From Cercospora beticola (lineage: Eukaryota; Ascomycota; Dothideomycetes; Mycosphaerellales; Mycosphaerellaceae), in contig NC_088935.1 in the NCBI RefSeq assembly GCF_033473495.1, forward strand, positions 5,084,001 to 5,148,000: 64,000 nt of DNA. Reading direction: 5' to 3'. A program made the position numbers and the translations under genes. How positions within the stretch are numbered: the first letter of the stretch is position 1; each line of letters opens with the position of its first letter. Below the pieces are notes generated by a model. It made no database searches and was not told the DNA's origin. It worked only from the letters and a program-made list of their open reading frames with translations. This document shows positions 1-11,027 of the stretch, piece by piece.

Positions 1-758
1 TTCTAGACGTCCGCGAGAGTGCTGGGAGGAATGTGGTGTCGCATGCCGGTGCGGCTCTGGAAGTGTCGTTCTTCCGTTGTCTTTCCCTCTTTCCCGCGCG
101 ACAAAGGCGTCAAAGGAGCGTGGCGGCGTGTAAAGGAGTCGACCTAGACACCGGAGACAAAGAGAAGGAACAAGCAGGAAAAGGTCGAGTGATGGCGGCG
201 CGGTGAGGGTCGGTCGTCGTGGGTCGCAAGGGCGCGCGCTCCCCTTTGAATGAGCGAGTGGAGGGATCAATGGATGAATGAATGGCCGAGTGGGTTCGCT
301 ATTGTCGCTGCTGCTGGAGTCGCTGGCTGCATGGGCCGCCAATGGCCTGTCTGTTGCTGTGCGCGGCCGTTGCGCTCGCGGCTGCTCTTCGTCGACGATG
401 CTGCACCTGCGCCGTCGGACCTCTGCGCGCACCTCAAACAGCCGCCCGTGCAACCCTCAGACCATGGGCGGCGGGAGAAGGGGAGGTGAGCCAAGCTGTT
501 TCAGCATAGCGCGCTCTCAAGGTTTGGGACCTGCGTCCAATCACCCGCCGCCGCCCGCTGATCCACCAAAGTCATGTTTGAGCATCTCCTGCCCGAGTGC
601 TGGCTTACACCTATAGCATGGCCAAGCTTCCAAACGAATGAGCTGGTCCCTGCCCGTTGCGGATCACGCCGCTCCACACTGGTGAGCCGCCTCCCAGGAT
701 AATTTCTCGATACAATTTCGCATGCTGTCATACCAATCACATCCACCCTCAGGCACAC
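1..758. other. 5' edge, no supported gene
   Basis: Several short overlapping ORFs occur between 250 and 616 on both strands, but they overlap one another, show no recognisable motif and look like chance frames in GC-rich DNA. The stretch next to 758 is the likely promoter and 5' UTR of the Dph2 gene. The first 250 bases may belong to a gene beyond the window. Confidence 0.5.
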
Positions 759-2459
759 ATGATGACCGAAACTGGCCCCGTTCTGTCAACGCCCGCAGAA
801 CACATTCTCGAAGAACCAACTCCTCTTGTTGTGCAGTCCAGTGAAGAACGACTGTCGGAAGAACAACTCTACGTGCAATATGAAATCAAGCGAACGATCG
901 ACGAAATTAGGGCTGGACAATGGAGGCGCATTGCTTTGCAGTTTCCCGATGACATGCTCGTCGATGCACCGAGAGTATATGAACGATTGCGAGATGGTTT
1001 GAAGCAGGCCAGATCAGATCCGCAGCCAAGTGTCGAAGTCGTGTCCGAGAAACTGGAAGGTGCCAGCCTGGACGAGCAGGTGCAAACAACTCCCGCACAA
1101 GATGTTGAAGAAAAACTCTGCATTCTCGGTGACACATCGTACGGTGCTTGTTGCGTCGACGAAGTTGCTGCCGAGCACATGGACGCTGAAGTCGTCGTGC
1201 ACTACGGACGATCATGTCTGTCGCCAACGGCGCGCCTGCCTGTGATTTATGTCTTCACTGCCAAGGCTCTGGATGTCAATGCTGTTGCGGCAAGCTTCAA
1301 GCAGACTTACCAAGCGAAGGATGAGAAGGTCTGCCTCATGGCAGACATTCCATATTCACATCATCTCGATCAGTTGCACAGCAGGCTTATCGAGGAAGGG
1401 TATACGAATGTGTTCAAGACCGAAGTCCTCCACAACCCTGCGTCACTCATACCGAACAGAACCACACCCAAAGGGATCACGGAAAGTCCAAATGCTCTCA
1501 AAGAGTATTCGATCTTTCACATTTCTGAACCACCCACTTCACTTCTACTGATCCTTTCATCACGCATCAGATCGATGCACATCTTCCCCACGGACTCAAA
1601 TGTCAGCACCTCAACAACCACAATCGAAGCCTCGACATCACAACTCCTCCGACGCCGCTACGCACTCATCACACGTCTTGCAAGCGTACCGATTTTCGGC
1701 ATCCTCATCAACACATTGAGCGTATCGAACTACCTCGTCGCTCTACAGCACTGCCAGGACCTCATCCGGAAAGCAGGCAAAAAGTCCTACGTCTTCGTCG
1801 TTGGCAAGGTGAATGCTGCCAAGGTGGCGAACTTTAGCGAAATTGGGGGCTGGGTGGTAATAGGTTGCTGGGAGAGCTCATTGATCGAAAGCAAAGAGTT
1901 CTACAGACCCATCATCACTCCTTTCGAGCTCGAGGTTGCCTTGCAGAGTGATGCTACGAGGCAGTGGGGCGGAGAGTGGATTGGAGATTTCAGCCAGTTG
2001 CTGGGCAAGGAGAAGAAGGTTGTAGAAAATGGCGACGCTGCGAACAATGGCCAGGAACCGGATCAAGAAGCAAGCGGTAACTGGGACGATCAGTCTTCGG
2101 ACGATGAGCCACCTGAGTTCGACCTCCGGACAGGGCAATATGTATCGCACAGTAGACCCCTGGGACGACCACGAGCGCTTGCAAGCGAGACTACATCGAA
2201 CACCACCGAGGGCCTCGCTGCGCCTCCCAGCTCCGCCCTGGTCCAACGAGCAAAAGGCGATGTTGCAACCATCAACGGACAAGTCTCACCAGCAGCAGAA
2301 TTCCTCCGCTCTCAACGAACATGGACAGGACTGGGAAGTGATTTCGAAATTGCATATGAGCGTGACGAGGATGGCAAAATCATCGGTGCCGCAATGGAAG
2401 AAGGCAGAAGCGGCGTAGCAAAGGGCTACTCAGTGGGCAACGACACTACAAAAGGTTGA
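759..2459 (+). CDS. Diphthamide biosynthesis protein 2 (Dph2)
   Basis: Single-exon gene of 566 codons for a Dph1/Dph2-family protein. In the family, Dph1-Dph2 is the iron-sulfur enzyme that moves the 3-amino-3-carboxypropyl group of S-adenosylmethionine to a histidine of elongation factor 2, the first step of cytosolic diphthamide synthesis; Dph2 is the partner subunit. Visible marks are the N-terminal block with RRIALQFPDDML (about residues 56-67), GDTSYGACCVDE (about 124-135), HYGRSCLSPT (about 148-157), the central HISEPPTSLLL block, and a later GCWESSL cysteine. The tail is acidic and then low in complexity. The frame is open 34 codons upstream of the chosen ATG, but the MMTE start precedes the first conserved block. 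Choosing Dph2 over Dph1 rests on length and the HISEPPTSLLL block. Confidence 0.93.
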   Translation: MMTETGPVLSTPAEHILEEPTPLVVQSSEERLSEEQLYVQYEIKRTIDEIRAGQWRRIALQFPDDMLVDAPRVYERLRDGLKQARSDPQPSVEVVSEKLEGASLDEQVQTTPAQDVEEKLCILGDTSYGACCVDEVAAEHMDAEVVVHYGRSCLSPTARLPVIYVFTAKALDVNAVAASFKQTYQAKDEKVCLMADIPYSHHLDQLHSRLIEEGYTNVFKTEVLHNPASLIPNRTTPKGITESPNALKEYSIFHISEPPTSLLLILSSRIRSMHIFPTDSNVSTSTTTIEASTSQLLRRRYALITRLASVPIFGILINTLSVSNYLVALQHCQDLIRKAGKKSYVFVVGKVNAAKVANFSEIGGWVVIGCWESSLIESKEFYRPIITPFELEVALQSDATRQWGGEWIGDFSQLLGKEKKVVENGDAANNGQEPDQEASGNWDDQSSDDEPPEFDLRTGQYVSHSRPLGRPRALASETTSNTTEGLAAPPSSALVQRAKGDVATINGQVSPAAEFLRSQRTWTGLGSDFEIAYERDEDGKIIGAAMEEGRSGVAKGYSVGNDTTKG

Positions 2460-2557
2460 GACAAGTGAAGTTCATATATTTCACTACATAAAACTCCACA
2501 TCTTCATCGAACTCGAAATCCCACACCCTCCCATCTCCTCCTCATATCGCAGTCCTT

Positions 2558-2863
2558 CTACGAAGTAAGCTGCACCTCACCAGCCATGATCACAGGCTCT
2601 TTATCGCTGAAATTTGGAATATCTGCCATGACGTCCTTGGCTTCTGGGCTGCCGCCCGCCTTTTGGAAATCGCTCAATGAGTCCCATTCGAGTGTGGCTT
2701 GCACGCAGTAGGGCGAGTCGTTGGAGAACTGGATGACTTTCCAGGATTTCAAGCCGTGTTTACCCCACTTCTCTTGGACGAGCGGCATGTGGGTGGATTT
2801 GTAGTAGTCCATGTTGAATTTGGCGCCTTGTGGGTAGACGACGGTGACGGTTGCCGGGGCCAT
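2558..2863 (-). CDS. EthD-domain small protein
   Basis: An intact 101-residue protein resembling the EthD family, dimeric alpha+beta-barrel proteins first linked to ethyl tert-butyl ether degradation and common in fungi with unknown substrates. Visible features are the start TVVYPQGAKFNMDYYKSTHM with its FDxxYYxxxHMPL-like pattern, a W-rich middle, and a conserved-looking end around FSDKEPVIMAGEV. There is no signal peptide or membrane segment, so a cytosolic location is likely. It converges with Dph2, leaving about 100 bp between stop codons, and diverges from NudC. No intron is needed in the coding part. The substrate cannot be predicted. Confidence 0.85.
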   Translation of the reverse strand: MAPATVTVVYPQGAKFNMDYYKSTHMPLVQEKWGKHGLKSWKVIQFSNDSPYCVQATLEWDSLSDFQKAGGSPEAKDVMADIPNFSDKEPVIMAGEVQLTS

Positions 2864-3693
2864 TGTGGTGGTTGTGTTGTGAGCTGTGGAGGAAGAAAGA
2901 TGTCAGCTTTGAGGAGGGTCGCGAGAGCTGGTGGCGGAGATGTCTTACTGTGTGATTGAATGCCTAGTAGTTGTGTTATAGTGTCTTCGTTATCAGTTCG
3001 TCAAAGTAAAAGTTCAAGCAGAAGTTCCCATTAAATACCATTTCCCATCATCCAGCACAGCCCCGCTCCTGATATACTCTGACAGCAAGTGGGGTATGCT
3101 TTCAGGGATACTTCCTCTGACCTCGACCACGAACGGCTACGGAGTCCCCTACGGCCGAGCTGAGCTTGTGAGGAGCTGGGCAGCTACTGCTACTGCTGAT
3201 GAGCGGAAGCTGGATTGAAGCTACTACGACGCGGAGGTCTCGACTCGACGACAGCCGAGCTCCCATTCTGTCATCCTGCAGCCTGGCTGCTCCCTTGGTT
3301 TCTGGCGATTTCAGGGTCTGGCGGGAGGGAGCTTGACAGGAGCTAGAGATGTTGAAGCTGGCGTCCGAGAAAGGTGCGAATAGCTCGCTGCCATTGTCGT
3401 CATATTCGGGTGTGCCTGTACTGGGATGCCGATGGAGTGAGTGCTTGTTTCGTTTGAAGGTGCTCCATGAGGCCGAATGAGCTACAGCAGCAACATAACG
3501 AGATCCTCTGCAGATCCATGAGCAATACTGAAACATATTATGGTGCAAGTGAATGATGTGCACTCGCAAAGGAAACAGGCAGGCGAAGCTCGAACATTCG
3601 AAACATGACAGCCGCCGCTGCTTCAACAGCGGGCACTTTCCGCACATCCCACATGCCACTTTGAGAACAAACATCCAGCACAACACGCAAAAA
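2864..3693. other. Divergent intergenic region (EthD / NudC)
   Basis: About 830 bp between two divergent start codons. A 236-codon antisense frame crosses it but continues into the NudC coding exon and has no recognisable content. I see no further gene; the stretch holds the two promoters and 5' UTRs. Confidence 0.5.
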
Positions 3694-4338
3694 ATGGCAG
3701 ACGACCGACCAGCATCTCCCACGCCCGAAGAGCGCGAAAAGCTCGACAAAGAAGCCATAGCAAAAGAAGATGAAGAACAGAGCAAGCTGCCGTACAAATG
3801 GACCCAGACCATTCAAGATCTGGACCTCACGGCGCCCATTCCCGCCAACATGAAAGGCAAAGATCTTGACGTGAAGATCACGAAGACGACAATCAAAGCC
3901 GGCATCAAAGGCCAAGAGCCCATCATTGAGGTATACCATCCTTCACACCACACACCCTTGTCCCTCACGTCCTAACACCACAACTCACAGGGCACCCTCC
4001 CCCACCCCATCCAAGCCGACGATTCGACCTGGACGCTCGAAACCGTACCCTCCGGCAAAGAACTCAGCATCCACCTCGACAAAGTCAACAAAATGGAATG
4101 GTGGGCCCACGTCGTGACCTCCGCACCCAAAATCGACACCTCGAAAATCTCGCCCGATAATTCGAAATTAAGTGATTTGGATGGAGAAACGAGAAGTATG
4201 GTGGAGAAAATGATGTATGATCAACGGCAGAAAGAGATGGGGAAGCCGACGAGTGATGAGGAGAAGAAGATGGAGATGTTGAGGAAATTTCAGCAGCAGC
4301 ATCCGGAGATGGATTTTAGTAATGCGAAGATTTCGTGA
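3694..4338 (+). CDS. Nuclear movement protein NudC
   Basis: Two exons, 3694-3930 and 3991-4338, give 194 residues. The 60-bp intron has a GTATAC donor, a CCTAACACC branch region and a CTCACAG acceptor, and the join is in phase 0. The protein has an acidic, charged N-terminus followed by a CS (p23-like) domain, seen as [17 protein letters not shown] before the intron and the WTLE...[19 protein letters not shown] stretch after it. The C-terminus is the helical region typical of fungal NudC, ending [12 protein letters not shown]. In the family it acts as a dynein and LIS1 cochaperone with Hsp90 in nuclear migration. The length fits the short fungal form. Confidence 0.94.
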
Positions 4339-5085
4339 GGTTGGGGAATGGGGAGGGTGGAAAAGATGCATACGGGAGGGGATGGGAGAAAGAGTATGGA
4401 AGAATGTGGACAGCGGCACGAAGAGAATTTGGGCAGTGAGAGGAGCAATAGGGCATGGGACGTGTGCAATCAGGGTTGGTTGTGCAAGTTACAATTATGC
4501 TCAGAATCGAGCGGACATTATAGTCATGCGCGCTGGGATGGACTCTGCGTTCGTCTTTCGCATTCCTTGTCTAGCTGCTAGAAAGACCCTCGGGGAAACA
4601 GATCATGTAGATTGTCTACGAGAGCTTGCCAATCAACCCCACTGCATAGAGACGTTTTCAAGAGACACCCGTAGAAAGGTGTGCTCGAGGTCATCCTGAT
4701 ACCCACAAGTGAATTTAGTACTACGAAAAGCATTTGTAGCAATTATTGAGCAACCGGAAATTCGGAAGAGACCCGACCAGTCGATGTTGACAGCATTGTG
4801 GAAGCCTGCAATGCTGAATATCTAATCCACCTTGACTCATCGATGTTCTTGTGAGCTCTAGCAAAATTCGTACAGGACGTTACGATAAGGATGACATATG
4901 GATAATGTTGGAGTCGTGCCGAACGAGGGCTGTAAAAATTGACGGACTGCAGGGTCTGGTCTTTAGAGAATTATACACTGGAACGAACGCGTAATCCGTG
5001 CCCTGTGATAGATGCGTAGGAGAAGATCTTGTATGGAGTCAGCTCGTCAATAGGCGGAGGGAGTCCTTTGGGAGAAGTCAATAGA
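4339..5085. other. Intergenic region, no gene seen
   Basis: Downstream of NudC. Overlapping short frames around 4322-4699 start inside or just after the NudC 3' end and show no family signature. The first part is probably NudC 3' UTR; nothing else is supported. Confidence 0.4.
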
Positions 5086-5697
5086 TCAGTAGCACTGCGC
5101 GTTACTTGCAGAATCCATAATCGCTGATGACACTCTCAACGCAGGTGTGGTAGGGTCTGCGTCTAGTGATGCACACTCTTCGGAACGCCGAAGACTTCTG
5201 CCCTGTTCATACTCTGCCATGGTTGCCCTACTCATGTGAGGAGTTCGTTGCATTGATATGCGATGTCGGCGGGCTACTGGACATGGATAGTCGAAGTTCG
5301 GCATGGAAGTGTTGTTAGCATCCTGGTTGCGAGAGCTTGTCGCGTGTCTGCTTTCTCTTTTGAGAGCGGAATCCTCAGGCTCTTCGCAGTTTCGATCGTG
5401 ACAATGTGAATTTTGACCAAGAGCAGAATCGTGACCGCATTTCATACATGCAGCCATCGCGATAAGGTGAGCTGGGAAACAGATCGATGACTTCAAAATG
5501 CGGTGGGGGCGTGCGCTGTAGCTCAACGGAGAGATGGCAACCGCGTTCAATGTCTGGTATGCAGGCCAGATGTGGCGCTGGAGGTGTGGTTGCAGGACCT
5601 CCAAAAGGTTGCGTGAAGTCTGGAACTGGAGCGGTGGAATTGGTCCATCACAGTCCTCCGGGCATTCGGCACTGTTCGACGTGCGATCCTTGCTCAT
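5086..5697 (-). CDS. Hypothetical cysteine- and histidine-containing protein
   Basis: An uninterrupted frame of 203 residues from the first true ATG. I do not recognise it. The N-terminal half carries ECPEDCDGPIPPLQ and a hydrophobic-helical patch (LLEVLQPHLQRHIWPAYQTL). The middle has a small Cys/His cluster (ACMKCGHDSALGQNSHCH), and the C-terminus is polar. There is no signal peptide or membrane segment. It lies in a 2-kb gap between NudC and the CNNM-type gene. Length alone makes chance unlikely but not excluded, and codon composition is not clearly coding. Hidden introns are possible; I found no convincing pair. Confidence 0.35.
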   Translation of the reverse strand: MSKDRTSNSAECPEDCDGPIPPLQFQTSRNLLEVLQPHLQRHIWPAYQTLNAVAISPLSYSARPHRILKSSICFPAHLIAMAACMKCGHDSALGQNSHCHDRNCEEPEDSALKRESRHATSSRNQDANNTSMPNFDYPCPVARRHRISMQRTPHMSRATMAEYEQGRSLRRSEECASLDADPTTPALRVSSAIMDSASNAQCY

Positions 5698-6403
5698 CAA
5701 CGCAATGGATGGCGTGCATCCTGGTCCTTGGAAGAATTGATCATGATGTTGCTGATTCAGCCTGTACAATATTGCTCACAGCGGCGTATGAGAGCGTAGT
5801 AGGTGACTGTGGCAAGCTGCAGGTGAAGATGAAGATCCAAAGTGTATCATGGCATACGGGCCAAGTTGACCAACCACCTGGTCGCCAGCAGTCGCGCACG
5901 TTCTTAGGGATCGTCTGCTAAGCCGCCAGACAAGGGCGCCGGGGTAGCTCTCTTCTGTACGGTACGCGAGACGAGTGTCAAGAGTCTTGGGTCGTCAACG
6001 TCGCACAAAGGCAGCTCGCATGCGCCATTTTGCAGTGTAGGTCAACCTCACACTGCCACGCTGGGCACCTCTCCTCTGAACAGCACAAGACCGCCGGACG
6101 TTGTTGCCAACGCTGCAGCAGATTTTCTGCCATTGACTTTTGGGACTGAGCTTGAGCCGGGTCCTCACAACTGCATCATTCATCCGTAGCCGGCGCCACG
6201 GACGCCCGTGGGAGATCCACCGCAGCGCAGCACCTCGACGCCAGACCTTTTGTTTGAAGCTCTCTGTCCGCTGCCTGAGACGCACTTTCCAGGCCAGAAG
6301 CACACCAGACACCGCTTCTCCAGCAGTTCGCTGCCCCCGTCATCCCAGTCGCCGCGTCGTGTCCTGCTCCAATTGGCCGTGTGCACCACGCCGACCACGC
6401 TAC
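5698..6403. other. Intergenic region before the CNNM-type gene
   Basis: Contains only overlapping short frames. The frame of the downstream gene is open back to 6140, but the added residues are arginine- and serine-rich and carry no motif, so this is more likely promoter and 5' UTR. Confidence 0.4.
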
Positions 6404-8855
6404 ATGTCGAGCAGAGCCGCTTCAGCACCACGACACCACTCGGCCAGTCGATATGGCACGACACGTCACCCCCACCGCACTCTGGGCGCCGTGAGACCCG
6501 CCATCCTCACCGCCGCGCGACTCTGTCTGGTTCCGCTCGTCAGCGCTGCGCCGGTGCACCTGTTCGGCGGCAACACCATCCACACATACGAGACGGACGA
6601 CGACCTTCCGCGCGACGCGGACGATCCGAGCTTATGGATATACCTCTCCGTGGCAGTGTTCCTGGTGCTGCTGGGCGGAGTCTTCGCTGGTCTGACGATT
6701 GCCTTGATGGGACAGGATGAGACGTATCTTCAAGTCATAGCCACCAGCGGAGATGGCAGCGAGAAGAGACACGCGGCCAAGGTGCTCGCGCTGTTGAACA
6801 AGGGCAAGCATTGGGTCTTGGTGACTTTGTTGCTGAGCAATGTTATCACCAACGAGACGCTGCCCATTGTGCTGGATCGCAGCTTGGGCGGAGGCTGGCC
6901 GGCTGTTGTGAGCAGTACCGTGTTGATTGGTAAGAATGGTACAATATCTATTGCACCTGCTCGGAGCTGACATCTGCCTAGTGATTTTCGGTGAGGTCGC
7001 ACCTCAGTCGGTATGCGTGCGCTATGGACTCTCTATCGGAGCATTCATGGCGCCCGCAGTCCTCACCCTCATGTGGATCATGTCGCCAGTTGCATGGCCA
7101 ACCGCGAAGCTTCTCGATTACTTGTTGGGAGAAGAGCATGGGACAATGTACAAAAAGGCAGGATTGAAGACGTTGGTCACTTTGCACAAGACTCTGGGTG
7201 GAGGAGCGGGCGAGCAACTTATGGAGGACGAAGTCACCATCATCAACAGTGTATTGGACCTGAAAGACAAGCCGGTGGGAGATATCATGACGCCCATGCA
7301 AGACGTCTTCACAATGAGCGCCGACACCGTGCTGGACGAGGTTATGATGGACACCATTCTGAGCCAGGGCTACTCGCGCATACCGATTTACGCGCCCGAC
7401 AACGCGAGAAATTTCATCGGAATGCTTCTGGTCAAGATTCTGATTACATACGACCCCGAGGACTGCAAACGAGTACGCGATTTCGCACTGGCGACACTTC
7501 CCGAAACTGCACCAACGACATCATGCCTGGACATTATCAACTTTTTCCAGGAAGGCAAGAGCCATATGGTGCTCGTATCTGACTTCCCCGGTCAAGACAA
7601 AGGCGCTCTTGGAGTGGTGACATTGGAAGATGTGATCGAGGAACTGATCGGAGAGGAGATCATTGACGAGTCTGACGTCTTCGTGGACGTCCACAAGGCA
7701 ATTCGTAGAATGGCCCCCGCACCGAAGACGCGCTTCCGAGGCCGCCCATCGGAAGGAGGCAATGTTTTGACTGACACCGATGATGATCACAGAGAGTACA
7801 GCGAGAACGAACCTCTCCTCGGCAAGAAAGAGGGCGACAAGTCACGCAATGCAAGTCTTGCAAACGGTCAGACGACGTTCATGATGCGTAGGAAGAGCAG
7901 TGCGGCTTCTGACCATGCTCAAGACAAACTTAGACCAGTGCCTGTGCGCAGTCATCCATCGGACTTGAAAGAGCATCTTAAGCATCTGGGCCCAAGCAAC
8001 GCTGCTAGTCATCCCAAATCGACGAAGTTCACCAGTGTCAAGATCAAGCCTGGCGTCAGCACGATTCCAGAGAACAAACCGATTTTGTCTGGCACTGTTC
8101 ACGAGGAGCCGAACAAACTCGATCCGAATCATCCACAGGTCGACCATGCCGTAGACGCGTTGACGAGAGCTGGCTCACATCGAGGTGCTTCTGGAGGCGC
8201 AGCAGCGGTATACGGCACTATGAATGCGAGTCCACAGCGGCGCTTGAGTTCTCCTGAGTCTTCGCGCATGACAGTACAAGAGGCGAATAAGCTGGCGGAA
8301 GCAAATGCCTCTCCGACGCCCGTTGGTCAGCGGAAACAGCGAGCAACTAGTCTGGTCGGCCAGGATGCACAACAGCAAGCTGAGAACGATGAGAGCAACC
8401 ATGCAGACAACGAACAAAGCCGGCGTGCATCCCAAACCGAGCCAGAGCCACTTATTCTGCCCGACAAGCTCGTTGTCGGCGATCAGAATCATAAGGAAGA
8501 GGATGATCAGGTCGCGGAGCTTGGCAAGTCGACAAACGAGGGTACCTGGGGCAAGAAGCGGCTTCAAGCTCGTTCTGGGTCTATCACAGAGTCGACAATC
8601 GAGATTGGTGGGATGCGAAAGGTAGTGCTGGAGACGACCTCATCTTCCGACGATGGCTCTGCTTCGAGAAATGGCAGCGTTTCGCCGCGCACTTCGAGAA
8701 AGAGCAGTAGCGAGAAGTCCAATGGCAATGATGGTGCCGCTGACAGCAAGGACAATGTTGACGCGGAAGATCACGCTGAGGGCACGACCAACGGCGACAA
8801 GAAGAAGCGAAAGAAGCGCGGCAAAAAGAAGAAGGGCTCTTCAGCGGGCGATTGA
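6404..8855 (+). CDS. CNNM/Mam3-type DUF21-CBS membrane protein
   Basis: Exons 6404-6929 and 6982-8855 (52-bp intron, GTAAGA donor, CTGAC branch, CCTAG acceptor, phase 1) give 799 residues. Near residues 78-100 is the first membrane segment ([20 protein letters not shown]). The DUF21 transmembrane block follows, with [15 protein letters not shown] before the intron and [10 protein letters not shown] just after it. A CBS-pair region has the signatures [13 protein letters not shown] and [17 protein letters not shown]. The C-terminal 380 residues are polar and end in a lysine-rich stretch ([13 protein letters not shown]). The family includes human CNNM magnesium transport mediators and yeast vacuolar Mam3. 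An upstream start at 6140 is possible. Metal and membrane are not predictable here. Confidence 0.92.
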
Positions 8856-9383
8856 TTGCTAATGAGGAATGCCGGCTCTTCCGATTCTTCCGATTCTACG
8901 AATAGCACTGTCAAAGCATTAAACGACAACAGAGAATGTGAACATATACGACGCGCTTCGAGTGCATCTTCAAGAGATGGCGGTGTGCTGTTAACAGAAG
9001 AGAGATGGTACGAGCGGGAGCAATTCAAAGTTGGTGGCTGTCTGGCCGATGGTTGTCTGCATAGGAAAGAGGACCACGGCGAGTAGTTCCGCTGTCGCTG
9101 CTGATGCATCATCGAAACTGCTCTTGCTGGACTTGTATCGAATATGTGGAGGGTCATTAGCGTGTTCTGTATATTACTTGCAACAGCTTCCAGTGTGGTG
9201 GGAAGGCTGAGCTGAGCATAAAAGCATAACGGACGGCTGAGCAAATGAGAATAACTTTTGAGCTGAGGTCGACATTTCTTGTTGGCTGGCCTTGGTGTCT
9301 TTGTGGACTGATTATTGCGTTGCGGACAGCGCGGGTGTGCCATCAAGCCATCGTTCCGGCCTTCTTTCCCTTTGCTCGCCTCC
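8856..9383. other. Convergent intergenic region
   Basis: About 530 bp between two stop codons. Antisense frames here overlap the lysine-rich tail of the CNNM-type gene and are not supported. It probably holds the two 3' UTRs. Confidence 0.4.
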
Positions 9384-10331
9384 TTAAACGGGCACATTCG
9401 TTTTCAGGAATTCCGACTGTCGTCGGATATTCTCCTCATAAGCCGGTAGTCCAGGATAAACATCGAAATGTCCTGCAGATGGGAATTCGACCAATGTCGC
9501 GTTCATCCTTTTCGCCAATGCAATCGCAGCTGGTGCCGGGGTGACATTATCTACCAATCCCACGGCAAAGAACGTTGGCAGCTGACTGTTCGCAGCCGTC
9601 GCATCTGGGCTGAAGAACGGCAATGCCAATACGAATCTTGCTGGGAAGACGTTTCCTGGAGCAGGAGGATTAGGTTGAATGAAAGCATAGCCTTCTAATG
9701 CGCCTGCTTGTGTGAGAGCACCGAGTTGGCCTGTACGGTTCGCGAGGGGGATATAGAGGGGTTCCTGACCAAGAGTTGCTCGGCCGGCGTCGTCGAGGCC
9801 TGCGACAATTTTGCTAGGAAGGTCCGCGGGAGGGAGAGCAGAAGTCGTCGCAAAACCGTTCACATGTGGAGCTTGAACGATTACGGCCGCCAAATCTGGT
9901 CTCCGAGCGCCGAGTTGCAGTACATGTCCGCCTGATAACGAAGTTCCCCAGAGAACAATCCGCTTCCCATCGACACCTGGAAGAGTCTGGAGGTAAGCTA
10001 TGGCAGCTTCATAGTCGGATTGTTGACTCGGGACATCGATGAGATTACGTGGTTGGCCGGATGATTCGCCCCAGTAGCGGTAGTCGAAGGTTAGAGCATG
10101 GTAGCCTGCTTGGGAGAAGCGTTCGGCGTAGGGTTGGAGGCGGGAGGATTGGAGGCCTCCGAGGCCGTGGGCGATTATAACGGCGGGTGCTGGACGGGCG
10201 TTGTTGTTTTGGCGAGAGGGTTTGTAGTGGTAGCCTACGATTTGGGTGTTGGCGGAGGGGAAGGTTACGCGTTGTTGTGCCAGAGCGCTGAGCGCTAGGG
10301 TGGCTGTTGTGAGGAGTTGGAAGAGTTGCAT
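9384..10331 (-). CDS. Secreted alpha/beta hydrolase
   Basis: Intronless, 315 residues. A classical signal peptide is visible (MQLFQLLTTATLALSALAQ, cleavage near residue 19). The alpha/beta hydrolase features follow in order: an oxyanion-type HGLGG near 55-59, FDYRYWGESSG near 82-92, the nucleophile elbow WGTSLSGGH with Ser near 131, a candidate acid in AVGLVDNVTP, and the catalytic His in SAGHFDVYPG near residue 290. The elbow is the GTSxSGGH variant seen in fungal peptidase- or esterase-like hydrolases, not a strict GxSxG. Two N-glycosylation sequons (NRT and NAT) fit secretion. The substrate is unknown; an esterase or acylpeptide hydrolase role is equally possible. Confidence 0.9.
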   Translation of the reverse strand: MQLFQLLTTATLALSALAQQRVTFPSANTQIVGYHYKPSRQNNNARPAPAVIIAHGLGGLQSSRLQPYAERFSQAGYHALTFDYRYWGESSGQPRNLIDVPSQQSDYEAAIAYLQTLPGVDGKRIVLWGTSLSGGHVLQLGARRPDLAAVIVQAPHVNGFATTSALPPADLPSKIVAGLDDAGRATLGQEPLYIPLANRTGQLGALTQAGALEGYAFIQPNPPAPGNVFPARFVLALPFFSPDATAANSQLPTFFAVGLVDNVTPAPAAIALAKRMNATLVEFPSAGHFDVYPGLPAYEENIRRQSEFLKTNVPV

Positions 10332-11027
10332 TTTGAAAGGATAGGCTTGATCTTGCTGCCACTTTGTTGACCGTTTGTGACCATCGGCATACTTATATTT
10401 TACTCAACGAGCTACGCCAATAAGCAATGGTATGCGGTGCTGGCTATGGTCACATTCACTAGTTTGGACAGATGCATCCACCGAGGCATTTCTTGGTGCT
10501 TGATTGCTATGATTGGAGAGGAGGTGAAGTTGACGAGCGATCGTCGCTACTTGTTACTGGTTTTCCTGCCATTGACATTGAGCGAAAGCGATTAGCGTTG
10601 ACTTCTTCACAATAGCTTGACGGGAATGGCCGAGCGGTGCTGCGTCCCATGGCGTGACGACTGCAAGATGCGCATCTTCACGTCTGTATTCAGCAACTGT
10701 TGCGCTCGTACGTATCTTCACCTCAAGTCGACTTTGTGCCAGTTTATTATGCGTGCACACATGCAAGTGATGTCTCCGTTGTGGCTGTGTCTGGAGTTAT
10801 GTAAGTCTTATCTCCACACCTCTCAAGCGGAAACAGCTGGTCCGTGTGTTTTACGACGTCATCCTCGCGATATCTGTGGGCTTACAACGCTTGCCACAGG
10901 CTTACATGTGCATGAACACGCGCGTCGAGGATGACATTTCACACGAACGTGTGTCAGGCCAGGCACCCTCATCACTCCTAATTTAAATTCCAGCTTCCCA
11001 TGTCATCCGCATAATATCAGGGGCAGC
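10332..11027. other. Divergent intergenic region
   Basis: About 700 bp between divergent start codons of the secreted hydrolase and the PAF-acetylhydrolase-like gene. Short frames only; I see promoter sequence and no gene. Confidence 0.45.

Noticed and set aside
250..616. Several overlapping short frames near the left edge
   Set aside because: Mutually overlapping on both strands, Arg/Cys/Ala-rich from GC-rich DNA, no motif.
3102..3812. 236-codon leftward frame
   Set aside because: Overlaps the NudC coding exon antisense and has no recognisable content.
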